A DNA stretch of 64,000 nt from Butyrivibrio fibrisolvens (GTDB taxonomy: Bacteria > Bacillota > Clostridia > Lachnospirales > Lachnospiraceae), in NCBI RefSeq assembly GCF_023206215.1, contig NZ_CP065800.1, forward strand, positions 3,100,001 through 3,164,000, read 5' to 3'. Of the stretch, positions 25,894 through 34,272 are shown in pieces. The notes under the pieces were generated by a model. The model had not been told where the DNA came from. It saw only the letters and a list, made by a program, of their open reading frames with translations, and searched no databases. The position numbers and the translations under genes are program-made. Positions within the stretch are counted from its first letter, which is position 1, and the number at the start of each line of letters is the position of its first letter.

Positions 25894-27120
25894 TTATTTA
25901 ATGTTAACTATCTTCTTGTACCAGTCGAGGGCCTCGAGATATGCATCATAGACTACATTCCTACCAATCTTGTTAAGAAGCATAAGTCTCAGCGTCTCGT
26001 TCCAGTCTGCATCCTCATAGGCAAGTATAAATTCCAGTACAGGGTATATACGTCCCTTATGATCCAGCAGTGCCTGTCTTATATCAGTTGAGATCTTGAC
26101 CATCTCAAGACACTCTTTCATAGGCTTTTCAAGGATCTGATCAAGTACTGAGAAAAGGCCCATAAGGAAAATCTCCGCGCTAAAAGGCTCCAGTTCAAAA
26201 TACTTGGACAGATTCTCTGCAAATCTTGCCCTTATCATGGACATTCTGGTGATCTCACTGGGTCTATCCGAACACAGTTCCTTGGTAACAGCGGTTGTGA
26301 TCCACTTCTTAAGCTCTTTTTGCCCAAGAAGAGCTGCTGCATGTCTTACAGAGGATACACCTCTATTGGATGTCATATGATTGACCATCTCAAGAAGTCT
26401 TACAACAAGTGCAGCATCCTGTCCTATAACATTGGCTGCATCTGTAAGTTCAAAGTCTGATTCGTTTACTACATTTAAGAGCTGAAGATAGGTAACCTTA
26501 AAAGGCGCAAGCTCTTTTTGCTGCTTGGTGATAGGTGTTCTGAAAAACTCACCTTCATAAAGGTCATAGCTTGCATTACCTGAGAGCTCATCGTACTCTT
26601 CTCTTGTATTAACATTGACTGCGCACAGCTTCATATCCTTGTACATATGCGAGAAATAGGTATGAGCCTTGTCTATATCGATATTCTTGTGATCAAGAAG
26701 TATATAACTGCACTTCTCCAAGACAGGGCGATAATTCTCAAAGTCAATGGGCTTAAGCTTCTTCATTGCAAACTTAAAGCCTTCCTTTGCAATCTCGTCC
26801 ATTCTGTTAATATAGTTTTCTTCCGGTTTAATAGAAGGATCTATAAGAAGCACGACCTTATCATGAGGAGCAAAGCACTGCCCTGCTATATCTGAAAAAA
26901 TAGCAATATTGTTTATCTCTATAAATACAACATGATCATCTGCTATCGTTTCTAGGCCTATTTTGTCTACTATCTCAAATCCTGCAATATTGCTGGCACC
27001 ATCGAAGACGCTTGTTGATAAGGCCAGCGGATTCATATATGTATCTGCTTTCTGGGCAAAAATAGAGTAGGCACGAACTTCCATATTGTCGCCAAATAGT
27101 GGCATCAAAGTAGCTAGCAT
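25894..27120 (-). CDS. Degenerate EAL domain fused to HDOD (YuxH-like)
   Basis: 408 residues, behind AAGGAGGCTCTTAT. The N-terminal ~190 residues follow the EAL fold (VRAYSIFAQKADTYMNPLAL, VVFIEINNIAIFSDIAGQCF) but have no Glu-Ala-Leu or metal-binding residues, so it cannot cleave c-di-GMP in the usual way. The C-half is an HDOD domain: LQLLNVVNESDFELTDAANV and VSSVRHAAALLGQKELKKWI. Such proteins act as signalling scaffolds, often for motility. The gene is divergent from flagellin (439 bp away), which supports that role. Confidence 0.82.
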   Translation of the reverse strand: MLATLMPLFGDNMEVRAYSIFAQKADTYMNPLALSTSVFDGASNIAGFEIVDKIGLETIADDHVVFIEINNIAIFSDIAGQCFAPHDKVVLLIDPSIKPEENYINRMDEIAKEGFKFAMKKLKPIDFENYRPVLEKCSYILLDHKNIDIDKAHTYFSHMYKDMKLCAVNVNTREEYDELSGNASYDLYEGEFFRTPITKQQKELAPFKVTYLQLLNVVNESDFELTDAANVIGQDAALVVRLLEMVNHMTSNRGVSSVRHAAALLGQKELKKWITTAVTKELCSDRPSEITRMSMIRARFAENLSKYFELEPFSAEIFLMGLFSVLDQILEKPMKECLEMVKISTDIRQALLDHKGRIYPVLEFILAYEDADWNETLRLMLLNKIGRNVVYDAYLEALDWYKKIVNIK

Positions 27121-27344
27121 ATAAGAGCCTCCTTTTAAGGGCTTTAGATCAGTATCAAAACTTACAAATCTCTTCCTGCTGCGCTTCTAAACATTCTAGA
27201 TATAAATATTGTAAAAGAAAATAAAAAAGAAATCTTCTCCGCAATTATATATCGGTCATTTTGGCCAAATCATAAGCAATATATTAACCAAAATTAGCTC
27301 CCAACTATTATTGTTATATGACAAAAAAGATAATGCTAAAAACA

Positions 27345-27372
27345 TAAGTAAATACTGCATCTGTACCGATAT
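27345..27372 (+). promoter_or_regulatory. Candidate sigma-28 (SigD) promoter for flagellin
   Basis: TAAG, 16 nt, ACCGATAT resembles the flagellar consensus TAAA-N15-GCCGATAA with one-base deviations at each end. It gives a leader of about 180 nt. Within the leader, GAATGTgtttctACATTC forms a hairpin and four GGA triplets (AGGAATA, AGGGATG, AAGGACG, AAGGAAT) occur before the ATG, the last being the ribosome site. Confidence 0.45.
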
Positions 27373-27559
27373 ATAAAATGAAAGTGAGGATACTTTCTAT
27401 GTAGTACGTTATATGTTGTAACAGTAAGATGCAAAAAACGCATGAATGTGTTTCTACATTCGTTGTTACAAGATGTAAATGCTGCATATCCAGGAATACA
27501 GGGATGTATTTCTGAAGGTGACAAGGACGTTTTATTTTTTATTTTACAAGGAATACACT

Positions 27560-29521
27560 ATGGGCGGCTTTGTCATACAACATAATTTCTCTGCAATGAA
27601 TGCACAAAGGCAGTACGGCCTGGTTGCAGAGCGCAATTCCAAATCAGCTGAAAAGCTCGCATCAGGATATAAAGTAAACCGGGCAGCAGATGATGCTGCA
27701 GGTCTTGCAATCTCTGAGAAAATGCGTCGTCAGATAAGGGGCCTTCGTCAGGCCGAGGACAATATACAGGACGGAATTAGTTTCGTTCAGGTAGCAGACG
27801 GCGCTCTTAATGAAACCCATGATCTTCTTCAAAGAATGAATGAACTGTGCGTAAAGGGTGCAAATGACACTCTTACTGATTCAGACCGTTCTTATATCAA
27901 CATGGAAGTCCAGGCAATCAAGGAGGAGTCTGACAGAATCTTTGCTACAACATCCTTTAACGATAGATATATATGGAATGTAGATATCCCTAATCCCGTA
28001 CTTATAGGATATGCTCCTACGCAAGCTCTTAATGTAAGTAATCAGAGATATGGAAACTATCCAATCACCGGTTCCAACAAGGATTATATGCCAATTCCAA
28101 GTACCTGCAAGGTTTCGGCAGATGATACTAACGGAATAAAAGTTAGCTGGACAGGTTTTGACGGAAACACTTATACGACTGACTATATAAGCTGGGATGA
28201 TCTTGAAGCTTCAAACTATGACTTTAGTATAGCTGATCATCTGCCAGCAAGTTATACCGATGCTGTCAGATCAGGAATACAAAGCTTTTTTAGTGGAACT
28301 ATTAATATGAACGTTATATCAGATCCTGCAACAATTGCAGATTATGTAACTGCGCTTAATAATGCGGGCATAAGCATTAATTATTCAGATAAAGCTTCTG
28401 GTAATTTTGATGTTCCTACCGATACGAACGGGATTACTGTTAGTGCCAATATTAATATATATGCAAAAGAAAAATCATCAACTGCCGGAACTGATGACGC
28501 ATATGATTTTGCCTCAAGCACAAATGATGATTTCATAGAACCTGCGCTGACAAGCAGTTCAAACCTGACACAAATATCAGGAAACAATACTTCTGATATA
28601 GATGTAGCTAAAACAAGCACCACCCCTTGGATATTTAAATTTAACATGTCCGGTGTTGGCGGTGTTACCGCAACTTCAGCCAGTGTTTCTTTTTATTCAT
28701 ATGATGAGCGTCCTGAAAAAGAAAATATCTGGTGGAGTTATAACTATCAGCATCAAAAAGTTCCCTTTTCTCATTCACAATCAGGAAATCTTGCCGGAGT
28801 AATGAAATCGCTAACGGGTTCTCTTGGTGTATTAACCGAGGAAAATCAAGGAGACACAAATACAAACGGAAACATTACTATTAACTTTGATCTGGTTAGT
28901 GATACACCTTTTAGCTATAACGGTGTAGATAGATCCAATATCGGAAATATGTATATTAATATTCCTGTAAGCACCACGGATACAGAATCTACCATTCTGG
29001 CAAAGGTCAATTCTGTGCTTAAATCAGATACTGTCCTTGACTTAAGCCAAAATAGTTCAGACTATATGTACTGGTATTCTCCTTCAGAAAAAACCAGTAC
29101 AGTTGATGTACCTATATATGGCGGACAAATCAGCATGATCATTCAAAGCGGCGCTGACCCAGACGACAATATACCGATCAGTTATGAAAAGCTCAATAAC
29201 GGCGTTATTGGAATAAGAGATCTGGAAATTACTACATCAGCTTCTGCACGTTTAGGAATTGATACTATCAAGAATGCGCTTAATATCATATCCGAGCAGC
29301 GTTCAAACTTTGGTGCCCAGCAGAACAAATTGGCACATGCATACTTAAACGATAATAATACTCGTATAAATACACAAGATGCAGAGTCCAAGATAAGAGA
29401 CACTAACATGGCTTCTGAAATGGTAAAGTACTCACTTACCAATATCTTAAAGCAGGCAGGTCAGTCCATGATGGCCCAGGCCAACCAGACCAATCAAGGC
29501 GTAATGTCACTACTGCAGTAA
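27560..29521 (+). CDS. Flagellin with a large variable domain
   Basis: 653 residues. The start at 27560 (MGGFVIQHNF) follows AAGGAATACACT; an in-frame extension upstream has no family match. The N-terminal D0/D1 is canonical (SAEKLASGYKVNRAADDAAG, LAISEKMRRQIRGLRQAEDN, IQDGISFVQVADGALNETHD), as is the C-terminus (SEQRSNFGAQQNKLAHAYLN and DTNMASEMVKYSLTNILKQA). The central ~430 residues are Ser/Thr/Asn-rich and unrelated to the core, the surface-exposed D2/D3 region, twice the usual length. It polymerises as the filament. Followed by a terminator. Confidence 0.95.
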   Translation: MGGFVIQHNFSAMNAQRQYGLVAERNSKSAEKLASGYKVNRAADDAAGLAISEKMRRQIRGLRQAEDNIQDGISFVQVADGALNETHDLLQRMNELCVKGANDTLTDSDRSYINMEVQAIKEESDRIFATTSFNDRYIWNVDIPNPVLIGYAPTQALNVSNQRYGNYPITGSNKDYMPIPSTCKVSADDTNGIKVSWTGFDGNTYTTDYISWDDLEASNYDFSIADHLPASYTDAVRSGIQSFFSGTINMNVISDPATIADYVTALNNAGISINYSDKASGNFDVPTDTNGITVSANINIYAKEKSSTAGTDDAYDFASSTNDDFIEPALTSSSNLTQISGNNTSDIDVAKTSTTPWIFKFNMSGVGGVTATSASVSFYSYDERPEKENIWWSYNYQHQKVPFSHSQSGNLAGVMKSLTGSLGVLTEENQGDTNTNGNITINFDLVSDTPFSYNGVDRSNIGNMYINIPVSTTDTESTILAKVNSVLKSDTVLDLSQNSSDYMYWYSPSEKTSTVDVPIYGGQISMIIQSGADPDDNIPISYEKLNNGVIGIRDLEITTSASARLGIDTIKNALNIISEQRSNFGAQQNKLAHAYLNDNNTRINTQDAESKIRDTNMASEMVKYSLTNILKQAGQSMMAQANQTNQGVMSLLQ

Positions 29522-29522
29522 A

Positions 29523-29560
29523 AAGTCTGCCGCATATACACGCGACAGACTTATATTTTT
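29523..29560 (+). terminator. Flagellin terminator
   Basis: AAGTCTGcCGC / GCGaCAGACTT with a short AT loop, followed by ATATTTTTT, begins 1 bp after the flagellin stop. Confidence 0.85.
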
Positions 29561-29575
29561 TACAAAAAAAACGTA

Positions 29576-30151
29576 TCAGCCTGAATACAGTATGTTGGAC
29601 TTGATATAAGAAGCTGCTCCGTCGCCAAGATAATACTTAACAATCGCAAGAGCAAACGGAATCGCAGTACCCATAGCACGGCTTGTGATGATATTGCCTG
29701 ATACTACAACCTGCTCCCTTGATACAACAGCGCCTTCTGATTCGATCTCAGCTTCCTTGGAAGGATTGCAGCAAGCCTTAACACCTATAAGGATACCAAG
29801 CTCTGCAAGAACAGAAGGAGCTGCGCATATAGCTGCTATACCCTTGCCAAAGCCTGCGAAGGTGATGATCTCCTTGCAAAGGATATCACAGGAGCGAAGG
29901 TTAGGTGTTCCGGGCATTCCTCCGGGAAGGATTATCATGTCATACTCTTCAAAGTTGACCTTATCAATTGTGGTATCACATTTAATAACAACTTCATGAG
30001 ATGACTTTACAAACTCATCAGCATTTATAGAAACCTTAGTGCAGGGAATACCTGCTCTGTACAGAATATCATAGGTTGTGAGAGCTTCTACTTCTTCACA
30101 TCCATCAGCAAAAATTAAAGCAGTTTTCTTGTCGGTCTTGGCATTGAACAT
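29576..30151 (-). CDS. DJ-1/PfpI-family protein
   Basis: 191 residues when started at 30151 (MFNAK), behind AAGGGAGACACTGTT; an earlier ATG overlaps that site. Family blocks: TALIFADGCEEVEALTTYDI (the Glu that pairs with the catalytic Cys), YDMIILPGGMPGTPNLRSCD and GKGIAAICAAPSVLAELGIL with the nucleophile Cys in AICAAP. NIITSRAMGTAIPFAL completes the DJ-1 pattern (YajL/ThiJ-like). Such proteins act as deglycases, chaperones or stress sensors; the activity is not decidable. Confidence 0.92.
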   Translation of the reverse strand: MFNAKTDKKTALIFADGCEEVEALTTYDILYRAGIPCTKVSINADEFVKSSHEVVIKCDTTIDKVNFEEYDMIILPGGMPGTPNLRSCDILCKEIITFAGFGKGIAAICAAPSVLAELGILIGVKACCNPSKEAEIESEGAVVSREQVVVSGNIITSRAMGTAIPFALAIVKYYLGDGAASYIKSNILYSG

Positions 30152-30427
30152 AACAGTGTCTCCCTTCACATTAGTAGTTCAGGACTAGCGGCTTTCTCAT
30201 TCATATTAGATTTTCATAAACAAGAAAACGCACCAGTACCCCATAATTTTTAAGATCTGATAAATAAGATAAATAGCGCTTCTCAAAACTAGGGAAGCCT
30301 TTATCACACTACTAATTCTAACACTTTGATAACTATAATAATACCCTTCTAATAAAAAAATGCTAATTTAGCAAGCTTTAGAAAAAAGTAGTTTATCTCT
30401 GACTTTAGATATATAGATATAATCGGC

Positions 30428-31225
30428 TCAGATTCTCTTCGGGATCACATACTCTGTCTTAGTGCCAAGGCCTTCCATCTCTCTGGCAAATTCCTGAGGA
30501 TCCGCCGTGTTACCTTTGACCATGTCAAAATGCATAGGATATACAAGTGATACCTTAAGTTCGTTTGCAAGAAGTGCAGCTTCTCTGGGTGAGAGATTCC
30601 CTATTATGCCGCGAGCTTCTCTTTCATCATCTCTTCCATTGATAGGTGCAAAGAGGGCATCTATATGTCCAAGTTTTTTTAGGCTCTTAACCAGTCTGTC
30701 TGTACGATAGGTATCGCCCAGATGCACATATCTGTGACCATTCCAAAGAATTGAATAAAGAAGATTGCGGTCAAGGCCGTCGCTGTCCAGATGATGATCG
30801 GGATGAGCTGTAGAATAGGCTGTTACTTCTATACTATTTTCATGAAGACTTTTAGATGTATCTTTGATAGCGAATACCTCGCCGCCTCTAGCTATAACCT
30901 TGCTCTCTCCATCATCAAATGTAATAATACGTGCATTATCTATGCCACGCTCTTTTAATATCTTCCTGCAACCTGAAGGTATCACGAAGATAGTCTTGTC
31001 ATTGGTCGTAGCAAGCCCGCAGACAGTATTTATATCAAGATGATCTATGTGATCATGCGTGCAGAAGCAAAAGTCAGGTGCTATGTCACCGGGCTTCATC
31101 ACCGGCGGATAGTTCATGATCGACTGACCGTTCTCATGAAGGTCAGAAAGAACCGGATCTATCACAATACTCAAATCCTCATCTTCTAAATAAAAACCGC
31201 ACTGCCCCAGAAATTTAATCTCCAT
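30428..31225 (-). CDS. Metallo-beta-lactamase-fold hydrolase, UlaG-like
   Basis: 265 residues, start 31225 (MEIKFLG) behind GGAGG with 8-nt spacing. The Zn/Mn site is complete: FCTHDHIDHLDINT (H-x-H-x-D-H), STAHPDHHLDSDG, YVHLGDTYRTDR and VYPMHFDMVKGNT. The order matches the UlaG (L-ascorbate-6-phosphate lactonase) group within the MBL superfamily. No ascorbate PTS genes are nearby, so the natural substrate is uncertain. It acts in the cytoplasm. Confidence 0.87.
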   Translation of the reverse strand: MEIKFLGQCGFYLEDEDLSIVIDPVLSDLHENGQSIMNYPPVMKPGDIAPDFCFCTHDHIDHLDINTVCGLATTNDKTIFVIPSGCRKILKERGIDNARIITFDDGESKVIARGGEVFAIKDTSKSLHENSIEVTAYSTAHPDHHLDSDGLDRNLLYSILWNGHRYVHLGDTYRTDRLVKSLKKLGHIDALFAPINGRDDEREARGIIGNLSPREAALLANELKVSLVYPMHFDMVKGNTADPQEFAREMEGLGTKTEYVIPKRI

Positions 31226-31291
31226 ATCTGCATCCTCCATGTTGCAATGATAATTTTAGATTACAGGACGTAACAGGGAATATTATTTTAT

Positions 31292-31750
31292 TTAATATAC
31301 ATATAGCTGCTTGTCTACAATATCATCGCCTTTATAAGATAGCTTAATTGAAAAGAGCTTATCGCTTGTCAGCATGATATCCAGAAAGATCCTGTCGCCG
31401 TCCCATAGATTTAAGTCCATGATCTTGTCCTTATCTATCCATGCAAGCTCGCCTTCATTGCATTCTGTGATATGTCCTGAAAATTTATCAGATGTATATA
31501 CGAATATATACTCATCTTCCCAGCCTTCAGATGCAAAAGTCATAACGCCTCTCATTTTAAGACTTTCAAGTTTTATTCCCGTCTCTTCAAAAGTCTCGCG
31601 GATCACGCACTCTTCAGGGCTTTCGCCCTTTTCACATTTACCGCCAACTCCTATCCATTTACCTTCATTAACGTCTTTCTCTTTTTTGTTACGAAGGAGC
31701 ATGAGATACTTATTGTCTTTTTCCAAATAACAAAGTGTTGAAACTACCAT
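31292..31750 (-). CDS. Nudix hydrolase, MutT/8-oxo-dGTPase-like
   Basis: 152 residues behind GGGGACAAT. The Nudix box is intact: GVGGKCEKGESPEECVIRET and FEETGI (G-x5-E-x7-R-E-x-x-E-E-x-G). The opening MVVSTLCYLEKDNKYLMLLR and the WIGVGGK segment are typical of Firmicutes YtkD/MutT proteins annotated as 8-oxo-dGTP diphosphatases. It hydrolyses nucleoside diphosphate derivatives using Mg; substrate inferred. Confidence 0.9.
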   Translation of the reverse strand: MVVSTLCYLEKDNKYLMLLRNKKEKDVNEGKWIGVGGKCEKGESPEECVIRETFEETGIKLESLKMRGVMTFASEGWEDEYIFVYTSDKFSGHITECNEGELAWIDKDKIMDLNLWDGDRIFLDIMLTSDKLFSIKLSYKGDDIVDKQLYVY

Positions 31751-31809
31751 ATTGTCCCCTTTTACTTGTATATTAACAGTATAATTCCTGCTTCAGAATA
31801 ATATGAGGT

Positions 31810-31836
31810 AGGTGTCAAAAGTTCCTTTTGACACCT
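31810..31836. terminator. Perfect hairpin upstream of the Nudix gene
   Basis: AGGTGTCAAAA / TTTTGACACCT is a perfect 11-bp stem with a 5-nt loop, 59 bp beyond the Nudix start. U-runs come from its own arms. It could end transcription coming from the right or be part of the 31810-31985 structured region. Confidence 0.45.
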
Positions 31837-31928
31837 TATGACTAACGGATTGTTCCGTTTCTACGAAACTCTCACAATCCTAAAACATTCGCAAATCCGC
31901 ACTACGTGCTACTTTGCTCATGTTTTGC

Positions 31929-31985
31929 GGGTCATAAATTCATATTCGATTTCGAGCAAGCTCGAATCGAAATGACTTTTGACCC
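31929..31985. repeat. Long hairpin element in the Nudix/DUF2339 gap
   Basis: GGGTCA, TCAT, TTCGATTtCGAGC pair in order with GCTCGaATCGAA, ATGA, TGACCC around a 2-nt loop, giving a near-continuous 57-nt hairpin. The gap 31751-32170 has no other recognisable gene. The hairpin could be an sRNA or a small mobile palindrome; nothing in it matches the 40-57 kb repeats. Confidence 0.45.
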
Positions 31986-32170
31986 TTACGTCATAATATT
32001 GGCAACTAACTATAATTGCACTTGTCTAAACATATGTAATTCGTCATATTTTTTTGTCATTCCATCCAAAACAAATGACAGTATACAACTCATGTTATAT
32101 ATTGAATCTGATAATCGTGTTACAGATTCATGATCCCTAATTCAAAATCATCCACAGTATGAGGTATATT

Positions 32171-34189
32171 ATGAACGAAAATAAAATCGCTATTCTCGAA
32201 GAACAAGTAAGAAATCTTACATCTGAAATCAATAATTTAAAAGATCAGATGCAATATGTCCAGAATAAGCTTAGCATTTCCAATAACAAAACAGTTAGTG
32301 ATAATGCAAATATCAATATGTTCACGACTCCTATCAGTTCTTATGCCAATACCTCTCCTAATACTACCACAAATGCACCTTATGAACATAGACAAACAGT
32401 GCCACAACATGTAATCAAAACAAGAACAACTGATTTTGAGAATATTCTTGGCAAAAGACTCATGGGTATATTCGCTTGTGTTCTTATATTCATAGCAGCG
32501 ATACTCCTTGCATCTCTTATACTTCCAAATCTTAATGATACTGCCAAGACCATTCTTATGTTCATTGCCAGCTTTTCTTTTCTTATACCGGGACTTTTAT
32601 TAATGAAAAAATCTCCTCAAAACAAGTTCTATATAGCACTGACCGGGTGTGGATATGGGCTTATATTCGTTTCATTATTTATCACCTATATAGTCTTTGG
32701 TTTTATAAATCCTTATATACTGTATGCACTGATATTCATCTGGGTAGGCAGTATATATCTTTCAAAGGTTAATAATACAATATTTAGGACTATAGCACAG
32801 ATAGGCATCTTCATGTCTGTTACATTGTCGATTTTTGATAGCAATGAGACCTTATCATTCCTTATTATCAGCTATATCATTACTACACAGATCCTTCTTT
32901 TAGCATATGAACAGATCTTTTACAAAAAGATATATGTTACAGAACTTATAGGCGGTATTGCTTGTCTACTGACATTCATTCCTATTTTTTATCAGATAGA
33001 TGAAGTCCTGGTTCTGGTAGCCATGTGCATCATTACGATATATTGCATCTATCATATATCCTGCACTCTGCAATGCGGAACACTTGGCAATATGCAAGCA
33101 GTTGCTGTTCAAGGCATATTGCCCATCATCCTATATGTATACCTGCTTCATATAAATATAGTGTCATCTATTATCAGATCTTCCTGGTATCTGGACGGAA
33201 TACTGGGAAATGAAGTATTCGTCAGGATCTTATTCCAGATCATAACCTATGTCGCTATCGGAGCATTCATGATAACAACTCTGATCGTAGAAGACAGAAG
33301 GAAGATCAATCTGTTCATCCCGCAGATCATCTCATATTTGATGTATCTGTATATTACTGCTACCACGAAAGACATAATGATATGGGAATACCTGTATATG
33401 GCTATTCCTCTTGCCCTATATTATGTATGTTACTATGTTCTAAATATAAAAAAGCTAAAAGCTGTCATTGGAAGCCATGTCGTACTTGTATATCTGGTTG
33501 GATCATTCCTGTTTAGAATGTGCTATATCTCGCCGGATTCAGCATATCATGATGCACTTGCATTGGAAGGATATGCATATCTTCTGATGATGCTCATATG
33601 CGGCGGAGTCAACTATTTATTCAAACTAAGGCATGAAAATATCAAAGAAGCCCGGATAACTTCCTACATCATCAATGTACTGATAATGCTCCACGCATAT
33701 TGGTACCTTACTACAGGTCAGATGGAAGATCTGTCTATCATAGGTCAAAATGAAGTAATGCTGACTATATTCAAAATAATATATGTCGTGCTGATCTCAG
33801 CTATCTTTACTATTAATTCCAAAGAGCTTCTGGATAGACACACGATCTGCTGGGATTTCTATATAGGGTTTAAATATCTGCTGCTTATTATTGCATGCCT
33901 GCACACATTCGATGCTGATGCTGTTATAGTATCCATCATCCTTCTTATCATGGCTATCATATGCATCATGACAGGCTTCATGAATGATTATAAAGGTCTT
34001 AGAATCTTCGGCCTGCTCCTAGCTATGATATGCGTTTTCAAGCTTATATTTGTAGATATATCTGCAAGCTCTACTGTAGGTAAAGTCATCAGCTTCTTTA
34101 TAAGCGGTATGTTGTGCTTTGTAATAAATATGATCTACAACGCTGTTGATAAAAAAATCCATTCGAACAATCCAGATCAAAAATCATAA
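32171..34189 (+). CDS. DUF2339 polytopic membrane protein
   Basis: 672 residues, start 32171 (MNENK) with GAGG 6 nt upstream. The N-terminus is a short coiled coil (IAILEEQVRNLTSEINNLKD). After a polar linker, FENILGKRLMGIFACVLIFI opens about 18-20 membrane segments to the end. KRLMGI...LL.P.L...AK is the DUF2339 hallmark (PF10101). The family is uncharacterised; large size and segment number suggest an envelope scaffold or transporter. It stands alone with its own terminator. Confidence 0.85.
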   Translation: MNENKIAILEEQVRNLTSEINNLKDQMQYVQNKLSISNNKTVSDNANINMFTTPISSYANTSPNTTTNAPYEHRQTVPQHVIKTRTTDFENILGKRLMGIFACVLIFIAAILLASLILPNLNDTAKTILMFIASFSFLIPGLLLMKKSPQNKFYIALTGCGYGLIFVSLFITYIVFGFINPYILYALIFIWVGSIYLSKVNNTIFRTIAQIGIFMSVTLSIFDSNETLSFLIISYIITTQILLLAYEQIFYKKIYVTELIGGIACLLTFIPIFYQIDEVLVLVAMCIITIYCIYHISCTLQCGTLGNMQAVAVQGILPIILYVYLLHINIVSSIIRSSWYLDGILGNEVFVRILFQIITYVAIGAFMITTLIVEDRRKINLFIPQIISYLMYLYITATTKDIMIWEYLYMAIPLALYYVCYYVLNIKKLKAVIGSHVVLVYLVGSFLFRMCYISPDSAYHDALALEGYAYLLMMLICGGVNYLFKLRHENIKEARITSYIINVLIMLHAYWYLTTGQMEDLSIIGQNEVMLTIFKIIYVVLISAIFTINSKELLDRHTICWDFYIGFKYLLLIIACLHTFDADAVIVSIILLIMAIICIMTGFMNDYKGLRIFGLLLAMICVFKLIFVDISASSTVGKVISFFISGMLCFVINMIYNAVDKKIHSNNPDQKS

Positions 34190-34207
34190 TTCATAAGATA
34201 GAAAAAC

Positions 34208-34244
34208 GGCAAAAAGCTCCCAAGAGGCCTTGGGGGCTTTTTGC
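34208..34244. terminator. Bidirectional terminator between DUF2339 and GH31 genes
   Basis: GCAAAAAGCTCCCAAG pairs with CTTGGGGGCTTTTTGC around AGGC, placed in a tail-to-tail gap. Each strand has its U-run inside the far arm. Confidence 0.9.
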
Positions 34245-34272
34245 GTTGGAGTTATTCTGCCCTGCGGTCTAT

